In this document: one piece after another, positions 1 through 8,653 of the stretch
Layout of the letters: each line of letters starts with the position of its first letter
Numbering within the stretch: the stretch's first letter is position 1
Assembly (NCBI GenBank): GCA_902373515.1
Contig: CABKML010000003.1
Location: 1 to 64,000 of the forward strand
Source: an uncultured Eubacteriales bacterium
Lineage (GTDB): Bacteria; Bacillota; Clostridia; Saccharofermentanales; Fastidiosipilaceae
Direction of reading: 5' to 3'
Length of the DNA: 64,000 nucleotides
Made by a program: the position numbers and the translations under genes
The notes under the pieces: model-generated
Database searches by the model: none
What the model was told of the DNA's origin: nothing
Seen by the model: only the letters and a program-made list of their open reading frames with translations

Positions 1-33
1 GGTTTTATAAATTAAAAAGAAATTTCTCTCATT

Positions 34-630
34 TTAACGCATATTTGTCTTTTTTTCGAGTAAAATCAAATCGAAATATGTATCCAAGTGATAAAATCTC
101 TTAATAAATACCTCCAAAAAGCGTTTGACATAAATATGCCACAACTCTTTACGTGCTATTTTGTCAACTAAAACACTGTGTACCGTCGCCTGATTGGCCG
201 CCCACACGTCCGTCAACAACTGATCTCCGACCACTATTATGCTTGTCAGGTCTATCTTCTGCTCCCGGCAATAGCGCAACAAAGTGTCAGCCTGCGGTTT
301 ATTAGCACGGTAGACTGCCGGAATTCCCAACTCCTTTGCAATTTGGCTCAAACGCCGTACGCCGGCATTGGAATAAAGTACCGGTTCTACATCCTGTTTC
401 TTCAACACTTTTACTAATTCTACCGCAGTAATATCTGCATGTCGACTACCATGCGGCATTAAAGTGTTGTCTATATCGATGAAAACGTATTTATAACCGA
501 GTCGGCGATAATCTGAAAAGGGGATGTCCCGAACTTTATTGTAGTAAGCTGAGGGCAAAAAAGATGATATTCCGCTTTTATTTTCCGCTAAATTAAGGCT
601 GCATCTTTTATTAATGTAGTGCTGCGGCAT
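34..630 (-). CDS. yqeG: YqeG-family HAD-IIIA phosphatase
   Basis: This is a small cytoplasmic haloacid-dehalogenase hydrolase of the YqeG family, related to phosphatidylglycerophosphate phosphatases (Gep4 type). The sequence shows HAD motif I (DIDNTL, residues 52-57) with both catalytic Asp, a motif II Ser in SNAG near residue 88, the motif III Lys in the NKPQ stretch and motif IV GDQLLTD (135-141). At 198 aa it is slightly longer than the usual ~170 aa because of an N-terminal lead. The start ATG (628-630) is preceded by GGGAGAGGTG. It lies 37 bp downstream of the CAP-like lipoprotein gene and is probably cotranscribed with it. The family call is firm; the substrate is inferred from relatives. 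Confidence 0.9.
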   Translation of the reverse strand: MPQHYINKRCSLNLAENKSGISSFLPSAYYNKVRDIPFSDYRRLGYKYVFIDIDNTLMPHGSRHADITAVELVKVLKKQDVEPVLYSNAGVRRLSQIAKELGIPAVYRANKPQADTLLRYCREQKIDLTSIIVVGDQLLTDVWAANQATVHSVLVDKIARKELWHIYVKRFLEVFIKRFYHLDTYFDLILLEKKTNMR

Positions 631-667
631 AACGTTTCACCTCTCCCTGCTATTCCTGAACAACTGT

Positions 668-1657
668 TCAGCGTTGACTGTACACGCCTTTGATTTCCGG
701 TTCCGGTAATCTCGGCTGAAAATTGTTTTTGGCTTGAGAATTGCACGACATCGCCAGCAACAAATAATGATACGGCAGCTTATCCCCCTGCCTATGACAA
801 ACTAAAACCTGTAAGCTCAACTGATCCATACCGTCACCTAAAAGCGCGATACGATACCGTTCGTTATTTCGGATTGTCGCAATAAAATAATCCGCCAACT
901 CCGCAATCCCGGCATGATTGGCCTTGGAATAAGATAATATCACGGCATTTTCTACACCCGTATTCAATTTATCTGCAGGCAAAAAGCTGAAATTATAGAT
1001 AGCCTGGCGCAGCAAATTCATGGTCAAATCGGGATTGGCAAAATAAGGTACCAGACCGACTTTGTCTCTTTCATCATCAATAAAACGTAACAGCTGAGCT
1101 TCTACCGTATCCATACGTCTGATATCGACAATCGTTCTGGTCGGTAAATTCAGCGTTTTTTGCTGCAGTTTCTTATCCTGAGCATAAGAGCGCAAAATCT
1201 CGGTAATTCGGTTATTTTCCTCCATAATCTCACTTTTACTTTTGCCGTTATGCGGCACGATATTGGTAGGAATAGGCATTTTTTCATTATCTGTAAGTTT
1301 TTCAGGTAGTTTTTCGTTCCGGGTCGCCTTAGGCAAGTTTGAGTTTTCCGGCAAACGGGTCGCTTGATTCTGCAAGTCCGGCTGTATGGGAATCAGCGGC
1401 ATATCAACAGGCTTGGTGACCCTAGCTGTTGTCGGTACAGTCTGCAACGGTTTTTGACTCCTGTCGGCTTCCTTGGCGGTAATTCCTCTGTTAGCGGGAT
1501 TCTTGCGGAAAAGAGAAAAGGGAGCTGTCCCGGGCGACAATTTCTGTTTAGTGATATTGCTCGCAGCATTGCAGGCCGTCAACATAAAGTATAAAAAAGT
1601 AAAGCTCAGCAACAAAGCCGACGAAACGAATCTCAAAGATACTTTATTTATGCGCAT
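668..1657 (-). CDS. lipoprotein with divergent CAP/SCP-like domain
   Basis: I do not recognise a named gene. The N-terminus is a lipoprotein signal peptide with lipobox LTAC (Cys29), so the protein should be anchored on the outer face of the membrane. Residues ~30-180 are Pro/Thr/Asn/Lys-rich and look disordered. The C-terminal ~130 residues resemble a bacterial CAP/SCP domain: an ERDKVGL stretch followed by a helix, then a late RIALLGDGMDQ-type segment. The usual CAP His/Glu metal ligands are not obvious, so the domain may be degenerate. The start ATG has AAGGAG about 7 bases upstream. It is the first gene of a probable two-gene operon with yqeG. The lipoprotein call is strong; the domain call is tentative. 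Confidence 0.65.
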   Translation of the reverse strand: MRINKVSLRFVSSALLLSFTFLYFMLTACNAASNITKQKLSPGTAPFSLFRKNPANRGITAKEADRSQKPLQTVPTTARVTKPVDMPLIPIQPDLQNQATRLPENSNLPKATRNEKLPEKLTDNEKMPIPTNIVPHNGKSKSEIMEENNRITEILRSYAQDKKLQQKTLNLPTRTIVDIRRMDTVEAQLLRFIDDERDKVGLVPYFANPDLTMNLLRQAIYNFSFLPADKLNTGVENAVILSYSKANHAGIAELADYFIATIRNNERYRIALLGDGMDQLSLQVLVCHRQGDKLPYHYLLLAMSCNSQAKNNFQPRLPEPEIKGVYSQR

Positions 1658-1708
1658 TGTTGCTCCTTACCCATTACAGATTTAATTAAACTGCAAATTA
1701 ACTGAAAT

Positions 1709-1737
1709 ATATTAGCACATTTGAACAGGTAAAACAA
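1709..1737 (-). promoter_or_regulatory. promoter for CAP-like lipoprotein operon
   Basis: On the minus strand, TTGTTT (-35) lies 17 bp before TAATAT (-10), with a TGC just before the -10 (extended form). It is about 50 bp upstream of the lipoprotein start and no other promoter is obvious in the gap. Confidence 0.55.
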
Positions 1738-1852
1738 TGACCTCTCCCCGAAAAACGGGTCAAGTCAAAGGCAAGCTGCGGAAGCGGAGTGACAGCGGCA
1801 AATTATTTTTATGTTGCATTTCCAAGTCAAAAAGCTGTAAGCGGAAAAAGGC

Positions 1853-1881
1853 AAAAAAAATCCGAGTTTTTGAAACTCGGA
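1853..1881 (-). terminator. intrinsic terminator after tRNA-Phe
   Basis: The minus strand has stem CCGAGTTT/AAACTCGG followed by eight T, directly behind the tRNA-Phe 3' end. Confidence 0.85.
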
Positions 1882-1884
1882 AAG

Positions 1885-1957
1885 TGCCCAGAGTCGGAAT
1901 CGAACCAACGACACGGGGATTTTCAGTCCCCTGCTCTGCCGACTGAGCTATCTGGGC
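1885..1957 (-). tRNA. tRNA-Phe (GAA)
   Basis: This is a 73-nt cloverleaf. The acceptor pairs GCCCAGA with TCTGGGC plus discriminator A. The anticodon loop CTGAAAA gives anticodon GAA, and the T-arm contains GGTTCGATTCC. CCA is not encoded. It follows tRNA-Asp on the same strand. Confidence 0.95.
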
Positions 1958-1980
1958 AAAAAAAGCGATCTGATGATCGC
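1958..1980 (-). terminator. intrinsic terminator between tRNA-Asp and tRNA-Phe
   Basis: On the minus strand, GCGATC-ATCA-GATCGC is followed by seven T and lies exactly in the spacer between the two tRNAs. It could end part of the transcripts after tRNA-Asp, or serve as a processing spacer. No separate promoter for tRNA-Phe fits in the gap, so read-through must occur. Confidence 0.65.
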
Positions 1981-1986
1981 TCTAAG

Positions 1987-2060
1987 CGACGCAGACGGGC
2001 CTCGAACCCGTGACCTCCAGCGTGACAGGCTGGCATTCTAACCAACTGAACTACTGCGCC
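1987..2060 (-). tRNA. tRNA-Asp (GTC)
   Basis: This is a 74-nt cloverleaf with acceptor GGCGCAG/CTGCGTC (one G-U pair), anticodon stem CCAGC/GCTGG and loop CTGTCAC giving anticodon GTC. CCA is not encoded. It is first in the tRNA-Asp/tRNA-Phe pair. Confidence 0.95.
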
Positions 2061-2090
2061 ATTCGTGACCCTGAGGTCAAACGCTTAATT

Positions 2091-2119
2091 ATAATAGTTT
2101 ATGTACAGAGTTTTGTCAA
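2091..2119 (-). promoter_or_regulatory. promoter for tRNA-Asp/tRNA-Phe
   Basis: TTGACA, 17 bp and TATTAT on the minus strand, 31 bp upstream of tRNA-Asp. This is a near-consensus sigma-A promoter. Confidence 0.8.
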
Positions 2120-2208
2120 TAGGATATTTTCCGTATTTGTAAATTTTGTCCGCTTCTCGCCGCTCACAAGCACGCATCGACCGCAACTGCAACTGTTGAG
2201 CGTACATA

Positions 2209-4335
2209 CTATTCCTGCAAAACCAATACCGTTGCCGGCGGAATTTTCAGCTCACCTTTAACCGGAACATCCTGAAGTTTGTCGGCAAAAATCAAGTGCC
2301 GTTCTCCCGGCAGCTGATATTTATACTCATAGCAAGTAGGATTAATAAAAATAAGTAAATCGTTGATCTGATACAACAAAATATCGTAATATTCCGTAAA
2401 ATGACAGAAACGGGCAACGGCCGTATTGGACGGCAGGCGAAACTCCTTGTACCGACGGCGCAATTTAACGAGCTCCTTAAAATAGTTGACGACATCATAA
2501 TTTTTAATCGCATCATACCAATTTATAGCATTAACCTTATCGCCGGCATTGTAAGTATTATCAGCTCCGCCTTTACTGCGCATAAATTCCTGGCCGCAGT
2601 GAATAAAAGGTACACCTTGAGAAATCATAATTAAAGCCAGACAGAACTTGGTCCGCTGTTTCCGCCAAAAAGTATCCAAGTTTTCACAACGTACCATTTT
2701 ATCGTAAAAAGTCATATTATCGTGGCATTCTATGTAGTTAACGGACTGACTCAAACTGCGCAATTTACCGTTCATACAGGAGCCGAGCAACAGGTCTTTC
2801 GCAAGTTGGACTTTACTGACATCGCCCAGGCCGTAGCCGATATCCATGATTTGATCCAAAGAAGTCTTACCTTTGATCGTATCGCGATAGCAATCATTAA
2901 AAAAGCCGATTTCCGGCATTTTATAATTATGGTACATCATAGCTTTCTTATCATCCGGCAAAACCGTCGGCATATTCCAACCTTCGCCGTAAAGCATAAA
3001 ATCAGGCTTGATTTTTTTGACCATAAACGCTATTTCGTTCATCGTCGTAATATCCAGCAGGCCCATTAAGTCGAAGCGTAAACCGTCAATATCAAATATT
3101 TTCACGTAGCGCACACACATATCAACGATATATTTGCGCAACATTTTCGCCTCACTACGCAATTCATTGCCGCAGAAAGAGCCGTTGGATAAATATTCTT
3201 CGTCAAAATAGCGATAATTGTAATACGGGACTAATTTTTCCCAAGCATAATCATCGGCATGGCCGACGTGATTAAAAACAACGTCCAAATTGACCCGTAA
3301 ATCGTGCTGATGATAAACATTCACCAATCTGCGTAAATCGTTAACACGGGCATAAGGCGTATCTTTCGCCAAATAAGAACCTTCAACAACGTTATATTGT
3401 TTCGGATCATAGCCCCAGTTGTAACTGGTATAATAATCCGCTTCCTTATACGAATCGAAGTCCAGAACCGGCATTAACTGAACGTGGGTCACACCCAAAC
3501 TGCAAAGATAAGCAAAAGCTGTTTCCCGCCCGTAAATTCCGGTATTACTTTCAATCATGCCCGACAGCTTGCCGCGATCATGAACTTGAGATGTAGGATC
3601 CATCGTAAAATCACGCACACTCAATTCATAGATCACAGCATCCTGGTAATTGGCAATTTTACTTTGCGGCCGATAAATATTGTGCAAAAATTTGGCGGGA
3701 TTCAGGACAACGGAAGCCGAAGCATCCGCCAAGCAGGAATAACTGTAAGGATCAATCGCTGTAGTATGCTCACCATTGAAATTCAATTCATAAACGTAAG
3801 CCGTTAAATCTAAATCGCCTTGAACGGTAACGGTGTAAACACCTTTATTCCCCCGCTCCATTATATAAAAGTCGTCATGACCGTCGGTGTTTTTAGACAA
3901 CAGCTTACCTGATTTTAATTGTAATTGTTCCGCCCGACCCAAAATATGCAAACTGACCTGATTGGCTGTCGGTGCCCATACCTTGAACGTCGTAGAAGTT
4001 TTGGTATACTGCGGCCCCAAATCATCGCCCTGATAGGCGAACATCCGGTCGAACTGCTCCGTCGCCACGATATGACGCCATTTAGCTGCCGGAAAATAAT
4101 GCTGTTCGCTTTGAGACTTGTACATCAGGCGATAAACTTCACCATATTTACAAGGTCGCGGCAAAGTTGTCTTAACCATATAAGCATCACTTGATTCTTT
4201 AACAATCTGAAAAGTGGCGGCAATCTCGCTGTTATCACGATATAAGTGTAAATAACTCAAGCAACCGACATCAACAGGCTTAAATATTTTGAACTGCAAT
4301 AACGTGTAATCGTCAATATAGGCTTCTATGCGCAT
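2209..4335 (-). CDS. pulA: type I pullulanase (glycogen/maltodextrin debranching)
   Basis: This enzyme hydrolyses alpha-1,6 branches of glycogen or maltodextrin in the cytoplasm (no signal peptide). It has an N-terminal beta domain, a CBM48-like region and a GH13 barrel. The type I signature YNWGYDP is at 305-311, the nucleophile Asp422 is in GLRFDLM, the acid/base Glu451 is in YGEGW and the transition-state Asp539 is in ECHDN. I chose the ATG at 4333-4335: it has AGAAGG six bases upstream and puts MRIEAYIDDY at the family's usual N-terminus. The frame stays open to a TTG at 4447-4449, which lacks a ribosome binding site. It sits downstream of glgP, and the two enzymes act together on glycogen. 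Confidence 0.92.
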   Translation of the reverse strand: MRIEAYIDDYTLLQFKIFKPVDVGCLSYLHLYRDNSEIAATFQIVKESSDAYMVKTTLPRPCKYGEVYRLMYKSQSEQHYFPAAKWRHIVATEQFDRMFAYQGDDLGPQYTKTSTTFKVWAPTANQVSLHILGRAEQLQLKSGKLLSKNTDGHDDFYIMERGNKGVYTVTVQGDLDLTAYVYELNFNGEHTTAIDPYSYSCLADASASVVLNPAKFLHNIYRPQSKIANYQDAVIYELSVRDFTMDPTSQVHDRGKLSGMIESNTGIYGRETAFAYLCSLGVTHVQLMPVLDFDSYKEADYYTSYNWGYDPKQYNVVEGSYLAKDTPYARVNDLRRLVNVYHQHDLRVNLDVVFNHVGHADDYAWEKLVPYYNYRYFDEEYLSNGSFCGNELRSEAKMLRKYIVDMCVRYVKIFDIDGLRFDLMGLLDITTMNEIAFMVKKIKPDFMLYGEGWNMPTVLPDDKKAMMYHNYKMPEIGFFNDCYRDTIKGKTSLDQIMDIGYGLGDVSKVQLAKDLLLGSCMNGKLRSLSQSVNYIECHDNMTFYDKMVRCENLDTFWRKQRTKFCLALIMISQGVPFIHCGQEFMRSKGGADNTYNAGDKVNAINWYDAIKNYDVVNYFKELVKLRRRYKEFRLPSNTAVARFCHFTEYYDILLYQINDLLIFINPTCYEYKYQLPGERHLIFADKLQDVPVKGELKIPPATVLVLQE

Positions 4336-4449
4336 ACAAATCCTTCTCGAATCATAACTAATGCTTTTATAATAGCAAGGCGATACAGCCTTAAGCGACT
4401 GTATCAGCCTCAAGTTCAAATCAATAATGTTGTTTTTCTTTTGCTTCAA

Positions 4450-4471
4450 GCGCCGGTAAATTACCGGGCGC
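4450..4471 (-). other. intercistronic hairpin glgP-pulA
   Basis: A GC-rich inverted repeat (GCGCCGGTAA / TTACCGGGCGC, one bulge) lies between the glgP stop and the pulA start. It has no T-run, so it is more likely an mRNA processing or stabilising hairpin than a terminator. Confidence 0.45.
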
Positions 4472-4485
4472 TAATTCGGCACATA

Positions 4486-6900
4486 TTAATGCAAATCCGA
4501 GTTATCAATCTGTTTGATATGCCAAATATCTTTGACATAATCCTTAATTGTCCGGTCGGAGGAGAAATATGCACTCTTGGCAATATTAACCAGGCAGAGT
4601 CTTGCCCAGACAGACGGATCGGAATAAAGCTCATTAATATGCTCATGCGCCTTGACATAAGCGGCAAAATCGGCCAAAACGAAATACTCATCATTGCGGA
4701 TAATCAAATCATTGTAAATATCAATGAAATCATCAGCTTCCGGACTGAAAGTCCGATCAATCAAAGAGTTGACCGCCTGCATAATGCGCGGGTCGTTTTT
4801 ATAATAATCGACACTGACATAATGACTGCGCAAGTCTTCAATCTCATTGTCTCTTAAGCCGAAAATCTCACAATTTTCCATACCGACGCGCTCGGAAATC
4901 TCGACATTGGCTCCATCCATCGTTCCCAGAGTAATTGCACCGTTCATCATGAACTTCATGTTGCCGGTACCGCTGGCTTCCTTACCGGCTGTAGAAATTT
5001 GTTCCGACACGTCGCTGGCATTCATCAAGTATTCCGCCACCGTTACACGATAGTTGGGAATAAAGACCACTTTAATAAATTTGGCTGCCTGCGGATCATT
5101 ATCAATTTTTTGCGCTACACAATTAATTAACTTAATAATCTTTTTCGCCAGAACATAGGCCGGAGCGGCTTTGGCGCCGAAGAGGAAAGTCGTTTTGGGC
5201 ATAGTAAAATTCGGCTCGGTTTTAATTCGATGATACAGATAGATAACATGCAGGATGTTCATCAGTTGCCGTTTGTAAGCATGCAGACGTTTAGCCTGAG
5301 TATCAAAAATCGAATTCGGGTCAACATCAATGTTGTAATTATCTTTTAAGAAGCGGCAAAGTTCCAACTTACGGGTATATTTAACTTTCATAAAATCTTT
5401 CTGCAACTTCTTATCATCAACAAATTGCAGCAATTTCTCGATCTGACTGAAATCGGTTTGGAATTCCGGGCCGATTTTCTTCGTCAACAATTCCGTCAAC
5501 TCCGGGTTGGAATAAAGCAACCATCTTCTTTGGGTAATACCATTAGTTTTATTGTTGAATTTTTCCGGCATAAAATTGAAGAAATCACGGAAAAGATCAT
5601 CTACCAGAATCTGTGTATGCAACTTGGCAACGCCGTTGACACTGAAAGAACCGACGATACTTAAATGTGCCATTCTGACTTGATTATCATGAATGATCGC
5701 CATTCTTTCAACTAAATCACGGTCATGTGATTTCTCAAAAACAGTTTCCCGGAAACGTCTGTCTATTTCTTCAATAATAGAATATACACGCGGCAGAAGT
5801 GTACGAATGTACTCAACCGGCCACTTCTCGAGCGCTTCCGACATAACGGTATGATTAGTGTAAGCGAACACTTTGCTGACAATCGACCAGGCTTTGTCCC
5901 ATTCATAACCGTATTCATCCAACATTATACGCATCAACTCGGCAATACTCATAGCCGGATGGGTATCATTCAATTGAATGCAAACCTTATCCGCCAAATT
6001 ATCGAGTGACGGATTCTTCTGTAAATGGTTCTTGACAATGCTGCCCAAACCGGCCGCGATGAAGAAATACTCCTGCTTAATACGGATGTATTTACCTTCA
6101 ACCGTACTGTCGTCCGGATAAACATTCAGGCAAATTTGATTAACTTCGTTCAAATATTTGATAAAGTCCTGATTAGCCGGTAAATTGTCCGACGCTTCGG
6201 CCGACCACATCCGTAAAATATTGGTGCAATTGGTATCAGCTCCGACGACAGGCATATCATAAGGAACAGCCAGAACTTCCTGTGCATCGACATGTTCGAA
6301 GTTCAAGCGGCCTGTTTCATAATTCATCGTAACTTTAACATGACCGTAGAATTTAACTTTAACAACCTCATCCGGATGTCTTGTTTCCCAGCCGTTGCCG
6401 TTACGTAACCACTGATCAGGCACTTCCACCTGCTCATTATTGACAATAAGTTGCTTAAATAAGCCGTATTGATAACGAATGGTATTACCGTTACCGGGCA
6501 AACGCAATGTTGCCAGCGAATCAAGGAAGCAGGCAGCTAAGCGGCCCAAACCGCCGTTACCCAAACCGGCATCGCCTTCGATATCCTCCAGTTTGTTCAA
6601 ATCAATACCGAAATCCGCCAAACCGGATTGTACTAACTTGTATAAACCTAAATTCATCAAATTATTAGTCAATAAACGACCCAATAAAAATTCCAAGCTG
6701 AAATAATACATCTTCTTCTGGGAAGTTTTTTGTAAGTAATTGTTGGTCTTATAAACATTGGAATTAGCATGTGCCTTAATCATTCCGACTAAAGTCAAAA
6801 ACTTCTCGACATCGGTTGCCTGTTCAATGGATTTACCGAAGTTGTTCTGCATAGCTTCGATATAAGCGTTCTTAAAGCTCTCTTTCGTATCAAAAAACAT
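4486..6900 (-). CDS. glgP: glycogen/starch phosphorylase
   Basis: This is a family GT35 PLP-dependent phosphorylase that releases glucose-1-phosphate from alpha-1,4 glucan ends in the cytoplasm. The PLP attachment site is visible as GTGNMKFMMNGA with the lysine at residue 649, followed by GTMDGANVE. The N-terminal segment YYFSLEFLLGRLL and the glycine-rich DAGLGNGGLGRLA region are also typical. At 804 aa it is full length. The start ATG is preceded by AAGGGGAT. It is the first gene of a glgP-pulA unit, so phosphorolysis and debranching are coexpressed. Confidence 0.97.
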   Translation of the reverse strand: MFFDTKESFKNAYIEAMQNNFGKSIEQATDVEKFLTLVGMIKAHANSNVYKTNNYLQKTSQKKMYYFSLEFLLGRLLTNNLMNLGLYKLVQSGLADFGIDLNKLEDIEGDAGLGNGGLGRLAACFLDSLATLRLPGNGNTIRYQYGLFKQLIVNNEQVEVPDQWLRNGNGWETRHPDEVVKVKFYGHVKVTMNYETGRLNFEHVDAQEVLAVPYDMPVVGADTNCTNILRMWSAEASDNLPANQDFIKYLNEVNQICLNVYPDDSTVEGKYIRIKQEYFFIAAGLGSIVKNHLQKNPSLDNLADKVCIQLNDTHPAMSIAELMRIMLDEYGYEWDKAWSIVSKVFAYTNHTVMSEALEKWPVEYIRTLLPRVYSIIEEIDRRFRETVFEKSHDRDLVERMAIIHDNQVRMAHLSIVGSFSVNGVAKLHTQILVDDLFRDFFNFMPEKFNNKTNGITQRRWLLYSNPELTELLTKKIGPEFQTDFSQIEKLLQFVDDKKLQKDFMKVKYTRKLELCRFLKDNYNIDVDPNSIFDTQAKRLHAYKRQLMNILHVIYLYHRIKTEPNFTMPKTTFLFGAKAAPAYVLAKKIIKLINCVAQKIDNDPQAAKFIKVVFIPNYRVTVAEYLMNASDVSEQISTAGKEASGTGNMKFMMNGAITLGTMDGANVEISERVGMENCEIFGLRDNEIEDLRSHYVSVDYYKNDPRIMQAVNSLIDRTFSPEADDFIDIYNDLIIRNDEYFVLADFAAYVKAHEHINELYSDPSVWARLCLVNIAKSAYFSSDRTIKDYVKDIWHIKQIDNSDLH

Positions 6901-6946
6901 GGGCTATCCCCTTTTCAAATAATTGAGTCAGGTCGTAATAAAACAA

Positions 6947-6955
6947 GTTATACCA
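6947..6955 (-). promoter_or_regulatory. extended -10 promoter for glgP
   Basis: The minus strand has TGGTATAAC (TGn-extended -10) about 47 bp upstream of glgP. The -35 (TAGATG at 17 bp) is poor, so this is a candidate only. Confidence 0.4.
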
Positions 6956-7024
6956 CCATCCCTTTTTGTCATCTATGAATGTAACACATATGAACTTAAG
7001 ATTAAAGGGGTAGAAGCTATTGCT

Positions 7025-7036
7025 TGATAATTATCA
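7025..7036. promoter_or_regulatory. Crp/Fnr-like palindrome between glgP and tRNA operon
   Basis: TGATAATTATCA is a perfect 12-bp palindrome. In context TTGAT-N4-ATCAC resembles a Crp/Fnr half-site pair. It is in the divergent spacer between glgP and the tRNA promoter. It is AT-rich, so chance is possible. Confidence 0.3.
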
Positions 7037-7080
7037 CAAATTATTTCTTGCAAAATTAGCAGAAATAGCAAAATTGCCTA

Positions 7081-7109
7081 TTGACAATGCCAAACGTTTG
7101 TCGTATTAT
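7081..7109 (+). promoter_or_regulatory. promoter for tRNA-Leu/tRNA-Val
   Basis: TTGACA, 17 bp and TATTAT end 17 bp before tRNA-Leu. This is a strong sigma-A promoter. Confidence 0.85.
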
Positions 7110-7126
7110 ACTTCCTGTTCACACCT

Positions 7127-7208
7127 GCTGGCGTGATGGAATTGGTAGACGTACTGGACTCAAAATCCAGCGGGGCGACCCGTGCCGGTTCGACTCCGGC
7201 CGCCAGCA
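7127..7208 (+). tRNA. tRNA-Leu (CAA)
   Basis: The acceptor is GCTGGCG/CGCCAGC plus A. The anticodon stem CTGGA/TCCAG encloses loop CTCAAAA, giving anticodon CAA. A long variable arm (GGGGCGACCC) marks a class II tRNA. CCA is not encoded. Confidence 0.95.
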
Positions 7209-7216
7209 TTTTTCCC

Positions 7217-7289
7217 GGAAGATTAGCTCAGCTGGGAGAGCACCTGCCTTACAAGCAGGGGGTCGTCGGTTCGAGCCCGGCATCTTCCA
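7217..7289 (+). tRNA. tRNA-Val (TAC)
   Basis: The acceptor is GGAAGAT/ATCTTCC plus A. The anticodon stem CCTGC/GCAGG encloses loop CTTACAA, giving anticodon TAC. It is 8 bp behind tRNA-Leu and cotranscribed with it. Confidence 0.95.
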
Positions 7290-7310
7290 TAGATTTTATT
7301 TCTTATATTG

Positions 7311-7335
7311 AACAACCTCGCGGTTGTTTTTTTTT
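7311..7335 (+). terminator. terminator of tRNA-Leu/tRNA-Val
   Basis: Stem AACAACC/GGTTGTT with a TCGC loop is followed by nine T, 22 bp after tRNA-Val. Confidence 0.85.
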
Positions 7336-7365
7336 GCTTTTTTCTTATCTTCCCTTCCCGTTCTC
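7336..7365. repeat. left 30-bp direct repeat flanking the abi cassette
   Basis: This 30-bp sequence (beginning GCTTTTTTCTTATCTTCCCT) recurs at 8654-8683 in the same orientation with one mismatch (29/30). The left copy abuts the T-run of the tRNA-Val terminator. The two copies bracket the Abi-family gene. Confidence 0.85.
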
Positions 7366-7471
7366 AACTGTTCACGGGGCAAACACCAATCCGCGCCGAA
7401 AAGTCGTTTTTACCGTATTAATCGAAATTAATCAAAGGCTTTAACTATTCATCTTGTCGTGACAGGAGTAA

Positions 7472-8425
7472 CTATTTCAACAGTTGTAAATCCTGAAGGT
7501 CAATTCCCATAATATTCAAAATCTCGGAAAAACTTACCGAGTGAAAGGCTTTTCTGTATTTTTCAAGTAATTTAGTAAGTTCTGAATAGAACTTCTGAAA
7601 ATACTTCTTATCAAGCAATAGTTTTAAATATAAGATCGCCACTATAATACGAGAGTTATCATAATGCTCAAATTTGAAATGTTTAGCAACATTTGCAACT
7701 TTCACATTTCTAAAATTGGAATTATACAATCGTTCGTCATGAGCACATTTATTTCTAACTAAGTTAATAATCTTTAATGCAGAAGCTAAATCAGCACCGG
7801 ATATTCGCAAAACGTTATTAGACACGTACTGTTTTACATATTTATCATAATAAAATTTTGCTATCACATTCTTATCCGCATCAATTAATATATCATAAAG
7901 GTGAGCCAGATTACCTATAGTAAGATAGTTTACTAAACCCCATAAAGGTACGGCACCATACTCTTCTATGTAATGCTTGATAGCACCTTCTTTATCGACC
8001 TTGTCATGGATGGTTTTTGTGAGAATAGCAATCTGTTGCAGAACTTTTTTCGGATTATTCTCAACATAGTTTTTAATTTCCAAATAAGAGTTAGGCTTAG
8101 GATATTTCCTGCAGAATTCATGTGATATGACCGTTTTAAATGAATTTTCGAATATTAGAACATATTTGAGAAATATAAATCTCAATTCACGGTCAAACAA
8201 AAACAATGCTTTTAACTCGTTAAAATGAGTTCCTTTGCGATACTGCTCCGGTATTATCGGTTTATTATCATCGGTTCTTTCCAAGAATAAATCTTTATAT
8301 CCGTTGATAATATTATAATAGTTTTCTGTTTCTAAGAATCTTTTAGGCTGACCGTTAGTGGGAACTTCAAGGCCTCTACTTCGTAGTATTGCTAATTGCT
8401 GATTGAATGTTTTATACTCTTTCAC
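7472..8425 (-). CDS. Abi-family (AbiD/F-like, HEPN-type) abortive infection protein
   Basis: This matches the Abi_2 family of phage abortive-infection proteins. The N-terminal YKTFNQQLAILRSRG and NYYNIINGYK stretches and a late HEPN-style RNKCAH motif (R224-H229, R-N-x3-H) are typical. HEPN proteins of this kind are usually ribonucleases acting on host RNA. I chose the GTG at 8423-8425, six bases after TGAGGTG; another in-frame GTG lies three codons upstream at 8432-8434. The gene is alone between two 30-bp direct repeats next to a tRNA operon. It has its own promoter (8489-8517) and a terminator hairpin in the leader. The family call is fairly firm; activity against phage is inferred. Confidence 0.85.
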   Translation of the reverse strand: MKEYKTFNQQLAILRSRGLEVPTNGQPKRFLETENYYNIINGYKDLFLERTDDNKPIIPEQYRKGTHFNELKALFLFDRELRFIFLKYVLIFENSFKTVISHEFCRKYPKPNSYLEIKNYVENNPKKVLQQIAILTKTIHDKVDKEGAIKHYIEEYGAVPLWGLVNYLTIGNLAHLYDILIDADKNVIAKFYYDKYVKQYVSNNVLRISGADLASALKIINLVRNKCAHDERLYNSNFRNVKVANVAKHFKFEHYDNSRIIVAILYLKLLLDKKYFQKFYSELTKLLEKYRKAFHSVSFSEILNIMGIDLQDLQLLK

Positions 8426-8437
8426 TCCGCACACCTC

Positions 8438-8473
8438 AAAAAAAATGGCCAGGGCACCGTATGCTTCCTGACC
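8438..8473 (-). terminator. leader terminator/attenuator in front of abi
   Basis: Minus-strand stem GGTCAGG/CCTGGCC with an inner GCA/TGC pair is followed by eight T. It lies after the abi promoter and immediately before its ribosome binding site. It should stop most transcripts before the gene unless something promotes read-through. Confidence 0.7.
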
Positions 8474-8488
8474 TAATCCTATGCTTAA

Positions 8489-8517
8489 AGTTTATTCTGT
8501 AAGTTTTGGTTTGTCAA
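8489..8517 (-). promoter_or_regulatory. promoter for abi
   Basis: TTGACA, 17 bp and TAAACT on the minus strand. The predicted transcript starts near 8482 and gives a leader of about 57 nt that contains the terminator hairpin. Confidence 0.75.
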
Positions 8518-8653
8518 GATACTATTAATCTATTTTGCTATTAATCTGTGATAATTTCACCCCTGTAACAACCGATTAATTCCGGACTGTTAATTCTAAA
8601 AGTTAGTTGAATACTTACTTGCAGTTACACAAGTTAGTAAACCGTTTTTGAGG
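8518..8653. other. intergenic stretch between abi promoter and right repeat
   Basis: The gap from the abi start to malG (8426-8760) is about 335 bp. It holds the abi leader and promoter, this AT-rich segment in which I see no gene, the right direct repeat, a 12-bp palindrome GGCGACGTCGCC (8684-8695) and the malG terminator. Confidence 0.6.

Noticed and set aside
4336-4449. N-terminal extension of pullulanase to a TTG at 4447-4449
   Set aside because: The extension has no ribosome binding site, follows a hairpin and is not part of the family N-terminus; the ATG at 4333-4335 has AGAAGG.
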